Assembly: GCA_023653785.1 (NCBI GenBank)
Contig: JAMKCH010012716.1
Span: 1 to 64,000 of the forward strand
DNA: 64,000 bases
DNA from: Ophioderma brevispina
Lineage: Eukaryota > Echinodermata > Ophiuroidea > Amphilepidida > Ophiodermatidae
Reading direction: 5' to 3'
Shown here: piece after piece, positions 11,146 to 21,130 of the stretch
Position numbering within the stretch: the first letter of the stretch is position 1
How the letters are laid out: each line of letters opens with the position of its first letter
Translations under genes and position numbers: made by a program
The notes under the pieces: generated by a model
The model's input: only the letters and a program-made list of their open reading frames with translations
Told to the model about the DNA's origin: nothing
Database searches by the model: none

Positions 11146-13250
11146 AACCGCGTAGATCCGGAGCAGGGGGTCGCAGGTAACAAATGAATACACGTCTGGT
11201 TCTCTTAAAAAACTCTAACAATAATACGTTTAAATGTAAAATGCTGTTGATACAAAACAAGATTAATCGGAGAAAGCTCAGAAGTGGCTACTAGAGCCTA
11301 CCTAGCATCGGCCATTCAACTGACAATCTCTTGTTGAATAAATACAATTTTATATATGCAAACATGTAATAGTATTTTCTGTGTCTTATGTCACACAACG
11401 AGGACTAAGTTTTTACAATAGAAAAAAGCACAAATAGTTATCATCATCAAGTTGGCAGTTTACAACACATGTACAAGGTTAAAAGATCAATTTTTTGAAA
11501 TGTAAGACACTTTTTATTCCTTTTCAAATTAAAATATTAAGGGGATCTACAAAAACACAAAAGGTTAATAAATGACATGTCTTATAGGGTATATAAATAT
11601 GCAAAGATTTGTTCCTTTTTTTCATGTTACTATATTTACCATGGAGGTCAACGGCGCCCTTCCTTGAAGTGATTAACTGTACAACTTCTCTTATCACAGC
11701 AGGGAACCGTGTCAACACATGGTGTTGTAAATAAATTGATCCAAACCAGATTACTCTCTCAATGGAAAAAGAATTGAAAACGGTTGTACATTTGTGTTAA
11801 CTGGTTATAAAAACCATCCATTTCTACCACTATAATACAGACTGTCTCATTAATGGACACAGTATGAACACAATATGAGGATAGCCCTCGAGTAACTAAT
11901 CAAAATAGTGCTTCCATATGTCTTTATAAAACCATACACCCCCATTCTTAGAGATCCTGAATCACTCAGAAACAGATTCAAAAAATTGTTCCAAATTGTT
12001 AAGATTTTTGCACATATTTTTTTTTTTTTTTTTTAAAAAAAATGCACATAAAGCACCGTCAAAAACCCGTTTGCTTGAGACAACTCTTATTTTACTTCAG
12101 AAAGCTCCAATACTGGGGAGGGGGGGGGGGGGTTCTCAAGTTGTTTGGGTAGGGACATGCCTCCATGTTACCATAGCTATACCGAAGATGCAGATTTTGG
12201 GTCAAATTGTACAAATAATTACCAATTTTTTCTTCAACATTGACCACTTTAACAAATTCTGGAAACTTTTGACTCCAGATTGCTGATGTGAAAGTGGCCC
12301 AATTATCCAAGTAAAAATTCTGAAAACATTGACCTATGGATGCAGGTGGAAGTAGTAGGGAGTTCACCATATGATCATGGGTGCTGCGTACCCCCGGGCT
12401 TCATCCTAAGCAATCTGGCCTATCTTTAAGATACTGAACAGCATACATTGAGCTATCTCAACATTAGGCAACATAACCCCTCTGAGGTCTACCACCTTTC
12501 TTACAGTATCTCCGATTGGCTCATTACATGATATAACATACAACCTCTGATTAACCAATCAAAATAGACCTATATATCTGTATGGACCTTAGGCTTTTCT
12601 TACAATCTCTCTGATTGGCTAAATATATCATAAAAGTCTATGAATAACCAATCAGATCAGGCAGTGCCCAGGGGGTACATGGATGACCTTCTCGTCTTGA
12701 GACAAGTCCTACAATTACAACAAGCCATTTTTGATGATATTTAACTTGACACCTTACATTTTCTTCATTATATTTGAAGTATACCAATGAAATTTACACT
12801 TATGGGGTCACTTATAAAAAAATACCATCTGTTTCCTCCAGCCTGGTTTAGCATCAAGAATCAAAATTCAATATTAGGCAAGAATTGTGTACACACATAC
12901 ACAAAGTGGATAATAAAATGGTGACTTTATCACCACAATCCAACAATAACCGCATCCATTGGCAATAGATTAATACTACACTTATACAAGTAGGTTTATA
13001 GCATCTTCTGCTATCCTTTGTCCCAATTTAACCACCACCATGATTAACACTATACTCCTTATTTCTGAACCATAATGACATGGCTATCGCCAGCCAAGTT
13101 AATTCGATCATTTCTGACACAAACAAGCTTGTGAAATCTTTCTTTGTGTCTGTCAAAAAGCCCGCACACAAGTTATGCCACTGGCATTCGTTGCTGATCC
13201 AAGTTAAGTCTACAACTAGGGGCCGATGCTTCAGTTTAGCCCAGGTTAAC
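11146..13250. other. Intergenic DNA with repeat fragments, no gene seen
   Basis: The stretch holds a g-rich run at 12118-12132 beside a gggtagggacatgcctccat segment that recurs inverted at about 20280-20385. Copies of an attggctcatta...ccaatcaaaatag unit lie at about 11830-11920 and 12500-12660; others lie at about 20470-20640 and 27840-28020. I see no exon. Confidence 0.5.
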
Positions 13251-13257
13251 TGCATTT

Positions 13258-13665
13258 TCCATTGACTCTTACTAACTCTTAAAGAATTTGGCTGTTATCC
13301 TATTGACTGTTTCTAAACCATAAAGTGATTGGCTGTTATCCCATTGACGGTTATAAACTGTTAAATGATTGGCTATTATCCCATTGACTGTTACTAAGCT
13401 GTAAAGTGATTGGCTGTAATTCCATTGACTGTTACTAAACTGTAAAGTGATTGGCTGTAATTCCATTGACTGTTACTAAACTGTAAAGTGATTGGCTATA
13501 ATTCCATTGACTGTTACTAAACGGTAAAGTGATTGGCTGTTATTCCATCGACTGTTACTATACTGTAAAGTGATTTGGGATTAATTCCATTGACTGTTAC
13601 TGAACTGTTAAGCGAATGGCTGTTTTCTGATTGTTATTAAACTGTTAAGTGATTCGCTCTTATCC
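13258..13665. repeat. 41-bp tandem array carrying CCAAT boxes
   Basis: About nine to ten copies of a 41-bp unit close to gtgattggctgtaattccat + tgactgttactaaactgtaaa. On the minus strand each unit contains agccaatca, a full NF-Y-type CCAAT box. It lies about 0.75 kb beyond the stop codon of the adaptor gene. The 13666-14405 stretch shows nothing else clear. Confidence 0.85.
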
Positions 13666-14405
13666 CTCAGTGTATAAAGAGATACAGCGGCATATACTTT
13701 CCTAGCTTCTTAAAAGTTGATGAGAAACATTCTTAAGTTAAACTTTGCTAGTTGTGAATTTTACCATTTGAGTTCATAGTAACAATCATACACAAACCAA
13801 GGAGTGATGATATTGACCATTAAATATTCTATAGTAGAGAACTCTTTAACACCTGTGAGATGAGAGTGTAAATGCCTATTCAAAATTTAAATTAACTACT
13901 TAGAACTTAAAAGAGGGTAAAGGCCATACAGAAAAAAAGCACCAATGATATGTTTTTTTCAAATGAAATTAAAGCCCTTGATAACTTCTTGACAATATCA
14001 AACCGATCTTAAAAAAGGAGTGCATTAAATTACAGTCGTAACTTTCAACTATGGAATTACACTGGTCACTGGCCAGGTCTACATGTGCAAGTATTACAAT
14101 GTAGTGAACCTCTTTATCAGCCAATTTTTGTAACATGTTTCCAGTTCATAATTACAAAATGCAATTAATTGATGATACGCTTAATTAACCTCCACCTTCC
14201 GTGTAGTCGTTACAAAACACCGTCCGACTGCCATGCCGCAAGCCAAAGCCCGAGGCGCATGCTGCGTCACCGATATTTGTTTATATTTGCTGCTGCCGAG
14301 AAAACTTTGTCACAAAGTGCATAGGCGAGCAACTTGTTTGGGCCGACAGGAGGCTAAGCCATGGCAGCTTGTGCCTTTAAGGTGTCTAGCTATTGCCGTA
14401 TCATG

Positions 14406-14546
14406 CTACACACTGCTACATACGTGCAAAAGTCGTGTTGGCAGGCCTCCTGCGTTAACTTGGTAGAATTCAACTAATTGGACGAGATCGTTGAACTTGG
14501 TGTTACCTTCGTCTAATGTGTAAAATGTTTGACCGCTCTCATAAAC
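14406..14546 (-). CDS. GRB7/10/14: GRB7/10/14-family gene, last coding exon: SH2 C-terminal half and stop
   Basis: The exon starts at a cag acceptor in phase 0 and reads [18 protein letters not shown], then [20 protein letters not shown], and ends [12 protein letters not shown]. This matches the family signature of an F-x-T-L-D-x-G-x-T-x-F strand, then D-L-[IV]-Q-L-V-E-F-Y-Q, then N-x-G-x-L-P near the C-terminus. In phosphopeptide binding, this half of SH2 forms the specificity pocket. The stop codon sits about where vertebrate members end, so the C-terminus looks complete. It joins the 16081-16262 exon across a 1.5 kb intron. Downstream (lower coordinates) lies a CCAAT-bearing tandem array; I did not find a convincing poly(A) signal close by. 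Confidence 0.93.
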   Translation of the reverse strand, partial: VYESGQTFYTLDEGNTKFNDLVQLVEFYQVNAGGLPTRLLHVCSSV

Positions 14547-15037
14547 CTGTTTGAAAAGACAACAAAATACAACTGTGATTTAGATTACAAGGTGTATAAA
14601 AAAGAACCTACAGAGTACACAAAATAAGAACCATGGCTACAATTGGCACAAACATTTGGGCAGGAAATACATTCCAAAACTGTAACTAAAATGACAGAAT
14701 GCCCCTTAATCCACCCACATAACCTTTGACCCTGATCTGTGTACATCTCATATGGGCCTTGGGTCAGTGCTTATACTGACCAAATTTGGTGATCGTAGTA
14801 TTGGATTTGTGGTGGGAAAACAAATTAATAAGTTTTCAAAGAATGCCACTTTAATCGGCCCATATGACCTCTCGCCACACGCCTCATTGCAGGCGACACA
14901 ATAAACGGTGCATATAATGTGCATGTTATTTGTCTGAAACCATGCACAGAGCTAAGTGCCAATTTACTGTAATGTACAGGCCACAAAAGACATTTGAAAT
15001 TAATTAATTTTCTGTGCTTAAAGGGGGATGGCCCGAT

Positions 15038-15400
15038 TTAAAGAGACATGAGGAGATTTCCAGAAAGAAGCGCCCCCAATTTTTTTCGAACCCGGGTTTT
15101 TTGCATATTTGAAATGCTTTCCAATGTATTAGATCACACCTGAAGTGAATAAGCCGAATACGCCGTCTTTATGTAATAATATGATCATTTAGTACTTTCT
15201 GTCGTGCACAACAGAAAGTCAAAGCACGGTGTTCTATGGGGACAATTACGATAGTCAGGCAAGTTCAAAACAAGGTTTGCTGTTTTCTTTTGCACTTGTT
15301 TGTGCAATAAACCTTTGGAACGTTCTTGGTAGGTGGTCTACAATCGATCCTGTGCAATTTGAAATTTGTATCCTAAAAAAATCTCCTCCTGTCACTTTAA
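15038..15400. mobile_element. TTAA-flanked MITE (family C)
   Basis: Its terminal inverted repeats are ttaaagagacatgaggagat and, inverted, ttaaagtgacaggaggagat. It lies in the adaptor-gene intron between the two SH2 exons. It shares its right TTAA with the next element. Confidence 0.8.
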
Positions 15401-15770
15401 AGGGGTATTTTGTGATCCTAGCCCCTCATTTTGTGTTTATGGTTTACTAGATATACATGAGAAATGCTTTATTCCCAAAAATTTCAGTTGATTCTGACAG
15501 TGCGTTTTGGTGTTATGAGCAAATGTTTGTATCACAGTCTCCCCATAGGCCACTGTGTTGTAATTTCTGTCCGTTTACGGACAGAAAATACAAAATTAGG
15601 ATTTTTTTTCCGGAGTAGATTGAATTTGCATTTATGATTTGGCACACATACTATAATAATTAGGCCAATGGTTCAGATGATACAAGAATCACAACTTGTT
15701 TGAGGTACTATAAGTCGGGGGGGGGGGGAGAGGCTGTGGATCAGCAAATGCCCCTATAACCCTAACCCTG
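15397..15770. mobile_element. MITE (family D) abutting family C
   Basis: It starts ttaaaggggtattttgtgat and ends ggatcagcaaatgcccctat. An internal ctgtccgtttacggacagaa palindrome is shared with the copy at 50598-50921. The right TTAA is not visible, so that end may be truncated. Confidence 0.65.
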
Positions 15771-15844
15771 ACGTCGGTTTCTAGACTATCTCCTGGGAGG
15801 AACTGAAGTAGTGAGGAAAGAGGGTAACAAGAAAAGTCGCAAAT

Positions 15845-15945
15845 TCGGGTGGGATTCGAATCCAGGGCCCTTTGGGCCCCAGCCCCATGACCCGGGATAG
15901 CAAGCTACGGCGGAGTCGCTGGCCCGGCCAGCGATTTCGTGCCCA
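15845..15945 (-). repeat. tRNA-derived SINE head
   Basis: On the minus strand ggccagcgactccgc is followed by a perfect-looking B box, ggattcgaatccc, at tRNA distance. The intervening gggccctggg pairs do not form a standard anticodon arm. Confidence 0.5.
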
Positions 15946-16080
15946 TATGAGTCTTGGTTTGATTGCTATCGCATCTTTATGGACTTAGTGCATTTTTCTC
16001 AATTAACACAGTGAGTTTTGGTGAGATTTAGCTGTGATAGGGTTAATGAGACAATAAAATAACATCAAATCCAAACTTAC

Positions 16081-16262
16081 TATGTTAATTTGATAATGCC
16101 TCACTTTCTTGTTGTGACAGAAAGACAGAACGTAGGCTCCTGGTATGCGCTGACTTTCCCGTACAAGAAACATACCATCTACCAGGCCTTGTCTACCCAC
16201 CAACTCATGGGTTTCCTCTCGAGTTAGCCCACTATAGAACCACGGCTGTGTCATGTGAATAC
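16081..16262 (-). CDS. GRB7/10/14: GRB7/10/14-family gene, SH2 N-terminal half exon
   Basis: The exon runs from a tgtacag acceptor to a gtaagt donor and completes a split glycine codon with the upstream exon. It reads I-H-M-T-Q-P-W-F-Y-S-G-L-T-R-E-E, then QGLVDGMFLVRES, and ends HYQINI. The arginine in FLVRES is the invariant phosphotyrosine-binding residue of SH2 domains, and Q-G-L-V-D-G-x-F-L-[VL]-R is specific to the GRB7/10/14 family. The exon ends in phase 0 and joins cleanly to the last exon, giving an intact SH2 domain. The internal ATG is not the gene start, because the reading frame continues upstream into the BPS linker. Confidence 0.95.
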
Positions 16263-16377
16263 CTGTACAATAAATAGAGTGAAGACATTAAATGTGTGTT
16301 TCGATCATAAGCTCTGCCCCGAACTTCAACCAAAAGGTATTCCGATTTTGAAAACATTTTTTTCGCATTATCAAGTT

Positions 16378-16506
16378 CATGCATGTGACGTCAATGTGAT
16401 ATGCATGTGACGTCAATCTGATATGCATGTGACGTCAATCTGATATGCATGTGACATCAATGTGATATGCATGTGATGTCAATGTAATATGCATGTGATG
16501 TCATCC
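16378..16506. repeat. 22-bp minisatellite with CRE-like sites, next to a splice donor
   Basis: Six copies of gcatgtgacgtcaatgtgat + at. The first three keep the full palindrome tgacgtca, the consensus cAMP-response element; later copies have tgacatca or tgatgtca. The array ends at the 5' splice site of the linker exon whose low end is 16510. Confidence 0.88.
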
Positions 16507-16509
16507 TAC

Positions 16510-16763
16510 CTGAACTAAAACCTCCTATTCTACAGCTACTACTGCGTGGACTATGCCTCGGGCTCCCACTGCTATGCCTGGGGCTACCATGCCCATTGCT
16601 ACTTCTGGGGCTTCCATGACTGCTAGAGCTGTGCCCATTGCTGTTACTGCTGTGATGGCTGGAGCCGTGTGGATTGAAAATGAAGCGAGGACTACTGGTC
16701 TGCTGGGCTCGCGGACTGCTCAGGGCTGAGTCAATGACCTCTTGGCCTCTGACCTCCACGTTT
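16510..16763 (-). CDS. GRB7/10/14: GRB7/10/14-family gene, BPS-to-SH2 linker exon, Ser/His/Gly-rich
   Basis: The exon follows a ttttaatttcag acceptor, ends at a gtagga donor, and has phases that match both neighbours. It begins N-V-E-V-R-G-Q-E-V-I-D-S-A and then becomes a low-complexity run rich in Ser, His, Asn, Gly and Pro with repeated S-P-R and G-H-G-S-P-R units, ending C-R-I-G-G-F-S-S. Vertebrate relatives have a shorter Ser/Pro linker here between the BPS segment and SH2. S-P-R sites could be targets of proline-directed kinases, which is inference. A CRE-like minisatellite begins within a few bases of the donor site. Confidence 0.85.
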
Positions 16764-17376
16764 CTGAAATTAAAATGTACAATTGTGACTATGCAAAATC
16801 CGTACAGACTCAAACGAATGTTGAAAGTACAAGCACTTTTAAGAGCTGAAAACATGAAAATACAATTGCAACATGCAATTGAACAGAAATTCATACCTTT
16901 TCAGTTCAGCTATTTTCTTCAATTTTTGTTAATTTTTAATTTTAAAAATACATTTGGAGAAATTCAAAGACTAATCCAAAACTTTTAAGCTAGTCCTGCA
17001 ATTGGTTTTGCACAAATGCTTTAATTGTCTGCCTCCTGCATAAATATTGCCCCTACTGCATTCTAAACAGAGCTAAAAATGGTCTTACTTTCCCCTAAAC
17101 CAAACTATGACTTTCGTTATTTATTTGAAAGCAAGCCTGATTATTATGAAATTAACCTTTCAGCAACGTCAACCGTGCATTTAATCATTAATTCACATTG
17201 TAAGCTCATCAACAGCCTACTTAGTACATTAATTCACTATCATTCTCATTCATTTGTAACTCTTTTCGGCTGGCTACCATAGGTATGTTTCACATAATCA
17301 TCACAACCTGTGATGGTTACTATCACTACCTTTCTAATAGCCAATCAGGGATCTCCCAGCAGATCACATGACTTAC

Positions 17377-17492
17377 CCTCCATGTAATCGCCCTCTTGTC
17401 TGGCTATTGACAATGCCTCCGATGGAGTCTATCACCTCATCCCTCATGGGCCCTGGTTCCTGAAAATCTATGGCTGCCCTTCTGTGCAGTTT
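17377..17492 (-). CDS. GRB7/10/14: GRB7/10/14-family gene, BPS-type exon
   Basis: The frame reads L-H-R-R-A-A-I-D-F-Q-E-P-G-P-M-R-D-E-V-I-D, then S-I-G-G-I-V-N-S-Q-T-R-G-R-L-H-G. This resembles the family stretch just after PH, where an [AV]-[AM]-[ID]-F-x-G/E motif and a V-I-E-N/D segment mark the receptor-kinase inhibitory BPS region. The gtaagt donor leaves phase 2, matching the next exon. The acceptor is uncertain. A good tttcag lies ten bases further upstream, but that start would put a TGA in frame; the AG used here ends at 17493, and a third cacag site is also possible. The 5' end of this exon is therefore approximate. Confidence 0.75.
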
Positions 17493-17629
17493 CTTTCACA
17501 TTCTGAAATAGGAAGAAAAACACTTGTGACTTTAAGGGGCATAACAACTTAACTTATAGCTAACACCTATGAGGTATATAATTAAAATGGCCCCCACAAC
17601 TGTGGTTTAAAAATCATGTTTTTAAATTG

Positions 17630-18060
17630 AAAATAATGCAATGAGCTCATTAACATTATACCGCCCAAAAAGTATACAGCACATTGACCTTTGTCATGTT
17701 CTATATCATCATGCCATGTTTGAAGTTCGAATCGACTAATCAGTTTAGTTTGTATAGTTATTAATTTTCTTGAAAATATTTGGAAATTTGCAAATGAGCT
17801 CATTAATATTCCTAACCTTTGGGCAAAACGTATAAAGCCCATGACTGCTCGGACATGGGTTCTGGGATCCACTGTGCCAGGTTAGAATTTCATTGACTAA
17901 GTGGAGTGGTTCATGAATTTTGCTCAAAATTGCAAATTAGCTCATTTATATTTCATACCTTGTCCAAAAAGTATACCGCACATGATTTCATCATGTCTAT
18001 CACCGTGCCACGTCAGAAATTCATCGACTATTCGGTTTAGTCGGTAAGTGAATTAAACAC
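17630..18060. repeat. Three degenerate tandem copies of a ~150-bp repeat
   Basis: Each copy carries aatgagctcattaatatt, a (c)aaaaagtataccgcacatg block and a ttcatcgactattcggttta block. A further copy lies at about 33358-33500, and the agctcatta motif recurs twice at 20900-21060. Confidence 0.75.
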
Positions 18061-18831
18061 AACCGCTTTTGCTGCCCACCTGCCCTGCCTGCCTTGCCTG
18101 CCCATCTGTGGTAAAACATAGCTCACACACTACATTGTGTTGATGGGGAGGGGGACAGGAGGCTAACCTTGGGGGGGTGGGCTCACATTTAACTGTTTGA
18201 AACTTAATTTCACAATTAAAAAAAACTTTTAGAAGGCTAATAAAAATCCTGAAAACTAAAAACACTGGAAACATTCAAGTGCAACAGAGATTCAGAGCAT
18301 CATATAATTTGTGTCATATTGTAGTGATTTGAAGATTAGACAACAATAGAATTTTTACCTTGTATTTGGCTACAAAATATCTTAAAAGTGAAAACAAAGG
18401 GTGATTTTTATTTGCTATATAATGTATATAAAAAAGGGGCTTATTTCTTATTTGCTTTAAATTTTGGTTTTGTACCAAAATGATTCTCAGCTTATCCTTT
18501 CCAGATGGGATATTTTGGATGGATAAGCTATATATCAGTGCAAACTCAAGACTTTGTCACATTTTTTTATGGGCACTTGACATGCCAAATCTCACGCCCA
18601 TTGCACTTTTAAAGACTGAAAACTACAACATACCAAAAACATTTAAAACAAAAACAAAAAGCCAAACTTCAGATTGTTCATAATTATGATTTTTAATCAA
18701 CGATTGCTCATAATTAAAGCCAGGAATTGTATAAACTATTCTTACAGAAAAAGTCAACATATTACAATGTAGGCCCACAACTGAACCAAGTCTCCTTGAC
18801 CACAGAACATTTTCTGTTTCAGGAGTTGGCT

Positions 18832-19146
18832 AACCCCCTCCCCCTCCCCTGCCCTCTCCCCCTACCCCCCCTCCCCTCTCCCTCCTTCTCCTCTCCCCCT
18901 CCTCTCCTCCCTCTCCCCCTTTCTCCCTCTCCCCTCCTTTCCCTCCCTCCTCCCTCCTCTTCCCTCCCCCGTTTCCTCTCCCCTCCGCTATTCCCTCCCC
19001 CTTCCTCTCCCCTCCCCCTTTCCTCTTCCCCTTCCCTCTATCCCTCCACTTCCCCTCCACTTCCCTTTCCCCTCCCTCTCCCCTGCCCATCTTCCCTACC
19101 CCTCCCCTCCCCCTTCCCGCTCATCTTCCTCTCCCCCTTCCCCCGC
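18832..19146. repeat. Polypyrimidine/polypurine tract in the adaptor intron
   Basis: About 315 bases are almost purely C and T on the plus strand (purine on the transcribed sense), in ccctccc and cttcccc units. It begins at the donor of the third PH exon, so the intron starts as G/A-rich RNA. Such tracts can form triplex or quadruplex structures. Confidence 0.9.
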
Positions 19147-19149
19147 CAC

Positions 19150-19342
19150 CAAAAAACTCCCATTAAGGGCAATCTGACTATATGCCTCCTTGCTTTTGAG
19201 CGTCCTCTCCATCGCTGTCTGGTATTTTTCCTGAAGCTGTTTGCTGTATTTGACGAGTCTCATGGTAGCCAGCCAACACTGCCGTGACTTCTCGTCTTCT
19301 GCGCTAACATTTCATGTCCTTTAAGTCGGTTTACTCGCTTGG
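19150..19342 (-). CDS. GRB7/10/14: GRB7/10/14-family gene, third PH exon with frame breaks
   Basis: The exon begins after a clean ctgcag acceptor. Its clearest stretch reads E-D-E-K-S-R-Q-C-W-L-A-T-M-R-L-V-K-Y-S-K, then QLQEKYQTAMERTLKSKEAY. This is the C-terminal PH helix of the family, with the invariant tryptophan and the [FL]-R-L-[LV]-K-Y motif. Just upstream, L-K-D-M-K-C (the E-L-R-L-L-C position in mammals) lies in another frame, and K-R-V-N-R-L-K in a third, so about three small indels are needed to read through. Several fall in short homopolymers. The donor is not certain; a GT at 19149 keeps phase 0. A 300-base purine tract follows immediately in the intron. Confidence 0.75.
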
Positions 19343-19437
19343 CTGCAGATGATGGCGAGGATGAGGGAAAATCCAGGAGACCGAGGTTGTACATTTTTTC
19401 TCATGAATCACCGGCAAAATATGACACTCGTGAAACT

Positions 19438-19735
19438 AGGCTGGTATCTGAAGGGCAGTCCTAACTTTAGTCCCAGGTTTAAACAGGGGTTATTCCTCTC
19501 GATGAATGGACCCGCTTTTTCCTTTTAAATTACTGTGAAAGTTCAATGTCACAGGTGAGAAATTCCTCTTGGATGGGCCAGGCAGTGCCACAACATGAGG
19601 AAATTTCTCACCTGTGACAGCACATTATAGAGTATGTTGGAAGGAAAAAGGTCCACTCATGTAGGACTAACCCTGGTTTAAACCTGGGACTAAAGTTAGA
19701 CTCTCCTTCAGAATACAAGCCATTTTTCAGTGAAA
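19438..19735. mobile_element. Foldback MITE
   Basis: ctggtatctgaagggcagtc...taactttagtcccaggttta on the left is mirrored by taaacctgggactaaagtta...ctccttcagaatacaagcc on the right, with ggtgagaaattcctc against gaggaaatttctcacc in the middle. A half-related copy lies at about 38215-38790. Confidence 0.75.
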
Positions 19736-20707
19736 TAAGGAATGGTAGAAGATGGACGTCTTTATGATACATATCTTATGTAATGGACAAGAAGATGTGT
19801 TGAATGCACACAAAAATCATTTAGAGGACATAATTATTTTATAACATCACCTTTCTGAGGGCATACATTTCAAATTTGTTTTTGGAAAGGTGATTAGCGT
19901 GTTTGAGTATGTTTCAGAATTTCTCTTCCAGATTTTTCTGCGATACAGATACCCCGGGGTATCAACACAAATGACCATACAGGGACATGCCACAGACATC
20001 GGTCTCATTTTCAGCCTTCTGGTATATCAATGACCCCCTTTTTTCATGCCAATTTTGGTATAGCAATGGGTATTTTTTTTTCAAAATTTTCTCAAATTTG
20101 TTGGAAAATTAGTCACATTTTCTCAATCGGAAATCAAAATTTTCCCAAAATTGTTGGAAAATTAGTCAAATTTCCTCAATTTTAAGCCAAAATTGTCCAA
20201 ATTTGATTAAAATGTCAAAATTTTGCGGCGAAAATGTCAAATTTGGGTTAAATTTGGCCCAAAATTTGCATCTTTGGTATAGCTATGGGTCCCTTTTTGG
20301 CAAAAAATGGTACAGCTATGGGTCCTACTTCCAGAATCGCGGAGGCACGTCCCTACCCAAACCAAAGTTGAGAACCCCCCCCGGGGCATATTTGGCCTTA
20401 AAAATGGCAATTAACTAACTATTACCATTCATCTTAACCCCAGAGCACTACACGCCCATCTAAGCACTCTTTTGATTGGTTATTTTAGAAAGTAATATCA
20501 TGTAATGAGCAAATTAGAGATACTCTAAGAATGGTGGTATGGTTTACACAGACATATGGAAGCACTATTTTGATTGGTTACTCAGAGGGCTATCTCATGT
20601 TGTGTCCTGTAATGAGCCAATCGGTCAGATTGTATCATAGGGATAGTATGCAGGGGGTTAAGAAATCTGCCTAGCAATCTCTACTTTCTATCTACACGCA
20701 TTCCTAC

Positions 20708-20818
20708 CTTGGTACAGAATGTGAAATCTGTTGGCGCATGGTACTTTTTCTTTCCGTTTGTTGCTTGGTAGATGTTCACATCGCTAAATTGCACATAGAG
20801 CTGAAGATGTCTAGGGTC
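20708..20818 (-). CDS. GRB7/10/14: GRB7/10/14-family gene, second PH exon
   Basis: The exon has 37 codons in phase 0 at both ends, between a ...caatag acceptor and a gtagga donor. It reads D-P-R-H-L-Q-L-Y-V-Q-F-S-D-V-N-I-Y, then QATNGKKKYHAPTDFTFCTK. This closely follows the mammalian E-P-R-H-L-Q-L...D-S-N-I-F...K-x-Y-x-A-P-T-D-x-x-[LF]-C-x-K pattern in the PH core. The upstream exon ends in G-S-S-K, so the family's S-K-[ED]-P-R-H-L junction falls exactly on the splice site. Confidence 0.95.
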
Positions 20819-20889
20819 CTATTGCAAAAGAAAAGGCAAAATACAAAGATAACTGCAAGGTAAATATGCCGATATCCCCGGGCGAGGGA

Positions 20890-21130
20890 GGAAATAACGG
20901 TAAATTGCTCATTAATATGCACAAGTAGTGAGGACACAATGGATGATATTACTTGTAGCCCACCACTACCCACATACCAGTGTTGTCAAATTTGACATAA
21001 TCTGGTAGGTTTAGTGATGAGCCAATTACGCAATATGCAAATGAGCTCATTAGTATGCAAGATGATGATTGATACAGTGCATGGGTATTACTGCAAATCC
21101 ACCACTACCTACATACCAATTGTCTTCTAA
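20890..21130. repeat. Two diverged copies of a ~130-bp unit
   Basis: Both copies contain gctcattaatatgca (or ...agtatgca), gatgatattactt/gggtattactgca and ccaccactac(c)cacataccagt. They are arranged head to tail within the intron after the second PH exon. Confidence 0.6.

Noticed and set aside
18727..19287. A 186-codon proline/leucine/serine-rich frame
   Set aside because: It is a translation of the polypyrimidine tract, on the strand opposite a well-supported exon.
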